64,000 bases of DNA from Nitrospira sp. SG-bin2 (GTDB lineage Bacteria; Nitrospirota; Nitrospiria; Nitrospirales; Nitrospiraceae), in assembly GCA_002083405.1 (NCBI GenBank), contig LVWT01000045.1, positions 1-64,000 on the forward strand, in the 5' to 3' direction. This document shows, piece by piece, positions 59,545-64,000 of the stretch. Numbering within the stretch: position 1 is the first letter of the stretch; every line of letters begins with the position of its first letter. The notes below the pieces were generated by a model, which ran no database searches, was not told the DNA's origin, and saw nothing but the letters and a program-made list of their open reading frames with translations. The position numbers and the translations under genes were made by a program.

Positions 59545-60365
59545 CGCTCCGCAATGGATTGTCGGAAGAGCTGAATCGGCAAGGCAATGAGTATTTCTCG
59601 CGCGGCCACTACACGGAGGCGTACGCCTGTTACGCCAAGGCGCTGGAATGCGATCGGCAGACCGGCGATCAGCGGGCGCTGGCGGCGACGCTTGGAAATC
59701 TCGGCAATATTTGCGCAGTCAGCGGGCGGAGAGAGTCGGCGCAGACGCATTACCAGGAAGTCTTGGAGTTGCAGAAGATTCTCGGCGATGAGAAGGGGAT
59801 CGGAACGACGCTGGGGAATCTGGGGAATTTACGCGCCGATGCCGGCGAATGGAGCCGGGCACGGGCGTACTACCTGGAAGCGCTGGATCTCATGACGAAG
59901 ACGCATGATGAGGCAGCCAAGGCCGTACTGTTTTCCGACCTGGGTCTGGTGGCGCGTGAGACCGGACATTTCGACGAAGCGATCGACTGGTACGAACAGT
60001 CGCTGGTGTTGATGCGGCGGTTGGACAATCAAGGCGGTGTTGCCGATGCCTGGCGCATGATCGGACGCACGTTCCTGGTTCAAAGGCGCTACGACGATGC
60101 AATCGCGTGCTGTCAGACCAGCCAATCAGTTGCCGAGCGGTCGCGCGATGAACTCCGCGCGGGCGGCGCCCGCTACGTATTGGCGCAATGCTATGAAGAG
60201 ACGGGACGGCTTGAAGATGCTGCGGATCTTTTGAGACAGGTCGTCAACATGGACCGCAAGTATCAGCTGCCCAAACTTGAAGAAAATACCAGACGCCTGG
60301 CGGCGCTTCAGGCGCGCATCGCAGAGCGCGATCACCTGTCGTCTTTTCCAGAGGCCAGAACATGA
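59541..60365 (+). CDS. Tetratricopeptide repeat protein
   Basis: A 274-residue soluble protein made of about six TPR units of 40 residues in the pattern LGNLGNICAVSGRRESAQTH, then LGNLRADAGEWSRARAYYLE, LGLVARETGHFDEAIDWYEQ, and so on. It resembles TPR/Kinesin-light-chain-type adaptors. The first gene overlap (ATGA) and the next overlap (ATGA with 60362) put it in one unit with its neighbours. Partner unknown. Confidence 0.82.
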   Translation: MTLRNGLSEELNRQGNEYFSRGHYTEAYACYAKALECDRQTGDQRALAATLGNLGNICAVSGRRESAQTHYQEVLELQKILGDEKGIGTTLGNLGNLRADAGEWSRARAYYLEALDLMTKTHDEAAKAVLFSDLGLVARETGHFDEAIDWYEQSLVLMRRLDNQGGVADAWRMIGRTFLVQRRYDDAIACCQTSQSVAERSRDELRAGGARYVLAQCYEETGRLEDAADLLRQVVNMDRKYQLPKLEENTRRLAALQARIAERDHLSSFPEART

Positions 60366-60799
60366 CTGAACCAGTTCCATCCGCATGGCCGCCGCTTCGT
60401 ACGGCCCTGATGCAAGCATTTCCCAAACTTTATGAATTGGAGCCGGGCGGACCACTTGTCATGGATCTGGGGTCGGATGGATGGATCTTGGAGGTCAGGC
60501 CGCAAGGGACCGTGCTGTGCCAATATGGCGTGGCAATGGATGACGTGATGGCGCTTATGTCGGAGGGCACGCCGGAAGATTTGGGGACCGACGAAGTGGC
60601 CAAACAGGCCAAGTATTTTCTCCAACCCGCGGTGTCGAAGTATCGGGCGCTGCTCCTGGAGTCCGGATTTTCTGAGGAGACGGAGATGACCGACGAGTTT
60701 GTGGCCGTGACATTTGCGCGCGGCGTTGATGTGACAGACTTTGCCAAGGTGCAGGGCTTGCTCCGCTGGTGTTGTCAGCAGATCGGAAGGATGCCCTGA
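60362..60799 (+). CDS. Hypothetical protein
   Basis: A 145-residue soluble protein with no family I recognise. It has an N-terminal helix (PLRTALMQAFPKLYELEPGG), a strand region (GWILEVRPQGTVLCQYGVAM) and helices ending in GLLRWCCQQIGRMP. It overlaps the TPR gene by four bases and the methyltransferase gene by 31 bases. Confidence 0.7.
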   Translation: MTEPVPSAWPPLRTALMQAFPKLYELEPGGPLVMDLGSDGWILEVRPQGTVLCQYGVAMDDVMALMSEGTPEDLGTDEVAKQAKYFLQPAVSKYRALLLESGFSEETEMTDEFVAVTFARGVDVTDFAKVQGLLRWCCQQIGRMP

Positions 60800-61863
60800 C
60801 GCCGCGCATCGCCACCTTCAAGGAGTTCCGCGAGGCGATCGCCGCCTATCGATTGCCGCTGGTGTTGTTGGCCGGGTTGGAACTGGACATCTTTACGGCG
60901 GTCGGCGCAGGAGTTTGGACGATTCCCGCTCTTGCCAAGCAGCTCAAGGTCAGCGAACGAGGATTGGATATCCTCTGCCGGAATCTTGCCATGGCCGGTC
61001 TGTTGATGAAGAAAGGCGGAACGTACAGAAACAGCCGGCTTGGAGGTACGGCGCTCAATGCCGCTCATCCGGCCTATCGCGGGTCGTATTTGGACTTGAT
61101 CAGAACCCATTGGACAGACTGGGTCCGGCTGTCGGAATCGGTGCGAAGCGGGCTGCCGATCGATCACGACGTTCCAGATAGCCCGGATTGGCGCCGCCGG
61201 TTCACATGGGCCATGCACCACCGCACGGTGGAGACCGCGCCGGCGATTGCCGCACAGATAAAGCTCGGCGGGGCCCGGACGTTTCTCGATCTTGGGGGAG
61301 GCCCCGGCACCTATGCGCTGGCGTTTTTAGCGGAAAATACCCGGTTGCGCGCCACGGTCTGCGACCGGGCCGAGGCGTTGGATGTGGCCAAAGAGATTGC
61401 TGCGACGCATAGGGCAGGGCGGCGGTTGTCGTATCTGCCGTGTGATTTTACCAAGGAGCCGATCCCGGGCACCTATGACGTGATCTGGTATTCCAACGTG
61501 CTGCATATCTACTCGCCGGAGGTCAATCGAGCGGTTTTTCGCCGGGTCTTGGCTGCGTTGGCGCCGGGCGGGCGGCTCATCATGCAAGACGCGTTTCTCC
61601 ATGGCCGCGAGGGGCTGCTTCCCCCGGAGTCCAGCCTGTTCGCCGCCTCGATGTTACTGTTTACAGAGGGAGGGAACACCTATCCGGCGTCGGAGACTGC
61701 AACATGGCTCAAAGAGGCCGGGTTCGTACGAATCAAATCCCTCCCGCTCAAGAAGAAGACTGAGGACTGGGAAAAGGGAATTCTTGAGGCGTCGGCCCCT
61801 ACCGCACATCCAAAAATGAGCGTCCTCCGAACAGGATCAAGAGGAAGTTTAAGAAGCCGCTGA
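60769..61863 (+). CDS. SAM-dependent O-methyltransferase family 2
   Basis: A 364-residue protein with an N-terminal winged-helix dimerisation domain (LAGLELDIFTAVGAG, ALAKQLKVSERGLDILCRNL) and a Rossmann methyltransferase domain with motif I FLDLGGGPGTYALAFL (about residue 170) and DVIWYSNVLHIY. Such enzymes methylate small hydroxylated molecules. Substrate unknown. The start at GTG 60769 is uncertain. The 3' end overlaps the minus-strand gene ending at 61799 by 65 bases. Confidence 0.85.
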   Translation: MLSADRKDALTPRIATFKEFREAIAAYRLPLVLLAGLELDIFTAVGAGVWTIPALAKQLKVSERGLDILCRNLAMAGLLMKKGGTYRNSRLGGTALNAAHPAYRGSYLDLIRTHWTDWVRLSESVRSGLPIDHDVPDSPDWRRRFTWAMHHRTVETAPAIAAQIKLGGARTFLDLGGGPGTYALAFLAENTRLRATVCDRAEALDVAKEIAATHRAGRRLSYLPCDFTKEPIPGTYDVIWYSNVLHIYSPEVNRAVFRRVLAALAPGGRLIMQDAFLHGREGLLPPESSLFAASMLLFTEGGNTYPASETATWLKEAGFVRIKSLPLKKKTEDWEKGILEASAPTAHPKMSVLRTGSRGSLRSR

Positions 61864-62149
61864 CCAGGCTGCTCAGCAGGGTCAGCATGCCGTCCGAATC
61901 TTTTGACAGGATTTGGACCATCGTGGCGACGTCCATCGCCAACCCTACCGTCCCATACATCACACAGGCCATAACGGCCCAACGAAACCCACGCCAAACC
62001 AGGAGCCCTAGCCCCAAGGGGACCAGGGCGAAAAAGCCGATCCACCAGGCCCCCGTTGGTGAGGTGGAGGTTTCAGACTCTATCGTCAAAACTCCTATGT
62101 TTACCGCTAGGAGTCCCGCCAACAGCATGGGTAAGACGGTGTGTTTCAT
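61799..62149 (-). CDS. Hypothetical membrane protein, convergent to the methyltransferase
   Basis: A 116-residue protein from ATG 62149 with three to four hydrophobic segments (LPMLLAGLLAVNIGVLTIES, WWIGFFALVPLGLGLLVW, WAVMACVMYGTVGLAMDVAT, LVSGFLNFLLILFGG). No family recognised. Its end overlaps the methyltransferase gene. Confidence 0.65.
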   Translation of the reverse strand: MKHTVLPMLLAGLLAVNIGVLTIESETSTSPTGAWWIGFFALVPLGLGLLVWRGFRWAVMACVMYGTVGLAMDVATMVQILSKDSDGMLTLLSSLVSGFLNFLLILFGGRSFLDVR

Positions 62150-62300
62150 GGGGAGACTATAAGACGGGGAAAGCAAAATCGGCAATGGCCCATAGTTGTC
62201 GGTATACAGCCCCCTCCTTTTGGGGGGAAGTGTACTGATAGTGGGGAATTTACCGGCGACAGGATCTCTTGCAGAATGCACACACGCATCAGGAGGGTCT

Positions 62301-63206
62301 ATGTCGCAGATCCATCGCTTTTCTCAACTCCCTGGCAGACTGACGGTCTTTTCCCCAAGTACTGGTTCGGTTCACGATTGTAAACCGTCGGCTATGCATC
62401 TCCGCGGAACATGGAGTCTTTCTTGTCGGCTGGTCGGAGTTGGGTTGTGCCTTTCATTGATGGGTGGTCAGGCATGGGGCCAGATCGAGACTGAACAGAA
62501 GGAAGGCCATGAGGCCATCGTCGCGGCGGGATTCGGCTATCAGAACAGTGTTGAATCCACCATTACGGTCAAGGTGTACAATCCTGCCTCGGGCGAGGTG
62601 CTCTCAGAAGACGTGTACGAATTGAGCGTCAAAGAAGACAGTTTTGGCGGATCGAATGGCTCAGAGGGCCGTATTTTTGCCGGCGGGGTCGGTCTGGGTG
62701 CGACCGATCTCTCTAGTTTTATCGTCCGTGTATACGATGCAAAGACGGGTGAGTTCCAGTGGTCCGGGCGACTCAATCTCACGCCGGGCGACGGGAGCGA
62801 GGCGGGGCGGTTGATTTCCACCGTGGTGCCGCGCCGCGCCACCATCATGAAAATTCATGGCATCGACACGGCGGCGCAGTCGCCGCTATTTGTGCTGCGC
62901 GCCGTGGATGTGTTGACCGGGGGGATTCTCTGGGAAGATGAGTTCTCCGCCGACGGCGAAGGTGCGGCGAAAGCCAGGCAGATCGCCACGCGCTTGGCCG
63001 ATGCCGCGGAGGGCTCGCCGGTAGCCGACCTATTCGACTTCAGAATTCGCATGTTTGACCACGATGGCCGGACAGTTTTGTGGGAAGATCAGGTGCTTCA
63101 GCAGCCGGCCGATGCAGAGGTTCAAGGTGCGGTCGATGATCGTGCCCAGATGCTGCCGGCCTGGACGGGGACAATCGAACAAGACTCCATGCCGGAGGAA
63201 ATCTAG
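62301..63206 (+). CDS. Exported protein with four beta repeats
   Basis: From ATG 62301, behind AGGAGGGTCT, 301 residues. A hydrophobic signal lies unusually late (about residues 41-60, CRLVGVGLCLSLMGGQAWGQ), suggesting the secreted start could be ATG 62394. The mature part has four related stretches about 54 residues apart: ITVKVYNPASGEVLSEDVYE, IVRVYDAKTGEFQWSGRLNL, LRAVDVLTGGILWEDEF and IRMFDHDGRTVLWEDQVL. No family recognised. Its TAG stop is in an inverted repeat. Confidence 0.72.
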   Translation: MSQIHRFSQLPGRLTVFSPSTGSVHDCKPSAMHLRGTWSLSCRLVGVGLCLSLMGGQAWGQIETEQKEGHEAIVAAGFGYQNSVESTITVKVYNPASGEVLSEDVYELSVKEDSFGGSNGSEGRIFAGGVGLGATDLSSFIVRVYDAKTGEFQWSGRLNLTPGDGSEAGRLISTVVPRRATIMKIHGIDTAAQSPLFVLRAVDVLTGGILWEDEFSADGEGAAKARQIATRLADAAEGSPVADLFDFRIRMFDHDGRTVLWEDQVLQQPADAEVQGAVDDRAQMLPAWTGTIEQDSMPEEI

Positions 63207-63520
63207 CAGGTTGCGGGAAAACTCCGTGCAGACATGAGCCACCACAGAAATCTTGGCGAATGGTTCAGAAGGTGTCGAAACCCCAGGATGCTCAAAATGG
63301 CCACTGGTCTCACCCGCCCACCCCGGTGCGCCAAGACGCCCCGTTCCACGGGCAAGGCCGCAGCGAGTGAAGAGGCGAGGAGGTACATACCAAGCTTCGC
63401 TTGAACCGCTCGCTTCGATCACATGCGAGCGGATAGGTTCCTTGCCTCCGCTGATTCCGTACGTTGAGTCTCTGAGCGATGCGAGAACGCCGCTGGCGGA
63501 CTTTTTCAGCATCCTGCTAG
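63203..63520. mobile_element. Inverted-repeat-bounded element between convergent genes
   Basis: The ends CTAGCAGGTTGCGGGAAAAC (63203..63225 with TCC) and the reverse complement of 63498..63520 (CTAGCAGGATGCTGAAAAAG with TCC) match at 19 of 23 positions. A third partial copy, CAGGATGCTCAAAA, lies at 63284..63297. The unit is about 318 bp, has no convincing gene, and looks like a miniature inverted-repeat element. The CTAG at each end provides the TAG stop of the flanking gene. Confidence 0.6.
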
Positions 63521-64000
63521 GAGCGTTTTTGCTGGAAACTTTCCAGCCACTGATGATGGAATTGTTCGTACGAGACGAACAATGTATTTTGAATGGCGAT
63601 TGCCGCTGATGTTCGCGCCTTGAATGCCTTCAGTAGTCCATCTACCTGCGCCATACCCCACCGTTCGATCAGATAGTGCGTCGCGGAATTCGCTTCCAGA
63701 TAGGCCAGCGTTGCGGCATCGGCCGGCAATGCACCCCAGGGGCCTTCGAGATAGGTCAACGGGATGATTGTGACTTCCCCGTGCAAGGCCTCATCGAGAT
63801 CGGGCCATGAGTCGCCGGCCAGTTGCATCGCCAGTCCCTCGTTCAACCAGGTGGGAAGCGATCCGCTGCTCATGCCCAGCCGGTCGTGCAACAGGGCATG
63901 GACATATTCGTGGCGCAACACCGAGGTCAACCACTTCGTGTCCGTCGTCGCTCCTTGGGTGGGCAGTTGAATGCGCCCCAACGTCGGGTCGAACAGACCA
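63517..64000 (-). CDS. Gluzincin-type metallopeptidase-domain protein (partial)
   Basis: The gene enters from beyond the window end; about 160 C-terminal residues are visible. They include the zinc motif HEYVHALL (HExxH) and, 21 residues on from it, the third ligand in WLNEGLAMQL, then helices ending LESFQQKRS. This is the peptidase-MA-like arrangement. In many bacteria such domains follow TPRs. The TAG stop lies in the right arm of the 63203..63520 element. Confidence 0.82.
   Translation of the reverse strand, partial: GLFDPTLGRIQLPTQGATTDTKWLTSVLRHEYVHALLHDRLGMSSGSLPTWLNEGLAMQLAGDSWPDLDEALHGEVTIIPLTYLEGPWGALPADAATLAYLEANSATHYLIERWGMAQVDGLLKAFKARTSAAIAIQNTLFVSYEQFHHQWLESFQQKRS

Noticed and set aside
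63030..63512. 160-residue minus-strand frame in the inverted-repeat element (starts MLKKSASGVLASLRD)
   Set aside because: The start lies in the terminal repeat and the frame overlaps the end of the secreted protein gene; it is more likely repeat DNA than a protein gene.
63253..63609. 118-residue frame across the inverted-repeat element
   Set aside because: It crosses the element boundary and lies antisense to the peptidase gene; it has no motif or ribosome site.

Overview
The window looks like a piece of a Gram-negative Nitrospira-type chromosome (phylum Nitrospirota). The strongest taxonomic clue is a periplasmic chlorite dismutase (49966..50766) that closely resembles, from memory, the long-chain Cld described from Nitrospira. 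LPS-export genes, type IV pilus genes, sigma-54 and the PII/GS/GlnE nitrogen-control set agree with this. The assignment is an inference from protein resemblance; no 16S rRNA gene is present.

Region 1 (1..15910) is the tail of tuf followed by an uninterrupted S10-spc-alpha superoperon (rpsJ to rplQ, with secY, adk, map, infA and rpoA embedded), mostly with short gaps or overlaps, closed by a perfect 15-bp hairpin. Region 2 (16009..21000) is lptC-lptA-lptB-rpoN-hpf-rapZ; the ribosome-hibernation gene hpf carries a one-base frameshift. Region 3 (21059..26390) is pilMNOPQ with a good sigma-70 promoter in front and a terminator behind. Region 4 (26607..31850) is aroB-nadE, then glnB and glnA; a GG-N10-GC sigma-54 promoter candidate precedes glnB.

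Region 5 (31850..38470) is looser and more accessory: a TPR-PilZ protein, an Old Yellow Enzyme reductase, an RsuA-type pseudouridine synthase, a CBS/PsiE/small-protein operon, a gene-poor stretch with a degraded Fic-protein tail and short repeats, and a small Ig-like lipoprotein. Region 6 (38614..42723) is the most unusual part. Two divergent genes each carry one GlnE-type nucleotidyltransferase domain, and one of them is fused to two N-terminal ACT-like domains. It looks as if the usual two-domain GlnE has been split and one half given its own sensor region. Because glnB, glnA (with the adenylylation Tyr motif) and rpoN lie nearby, the window holds much of a nitrogen-control circuit.

Region 7 (42829..46160) is groESL and rpoH on the minus strand. 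Region 8 (46270..58056) holds ribBA-ribH-nusB and then a purine pathway run: purB-cld-purC-(membrane protein)-purS-purQ-(Ig-like protein, membrane protein, hicB-hicA)-purL-purF. The chlorite dismutase is translationally coupled to purB, and a toxin-antitoxin pair sits between purQ and purL. Region 9 (58111..64000) contains small hypothetical genes, a metal-site-less metallo-beta-lactamase homologue, a TPR protein, an O-methyltransferase, a secreted four-repeat beta protein, and a partial gluzincin peptidase. A roughly 318-bp inverted-repeat-bounded element between the last two supplies the stop codons of both convergent genes.

Many intergenic gaps in regions 5-8 contain short 'word-like' repeats (GTGAAACGTGAGGC, TGTCAGCCTG, ATACGCC, AATGGTCAATGG), some of which run into gene ends. 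No tRNA, rRNA, CRISPR array, insertion sequence or prophage gene was seen.
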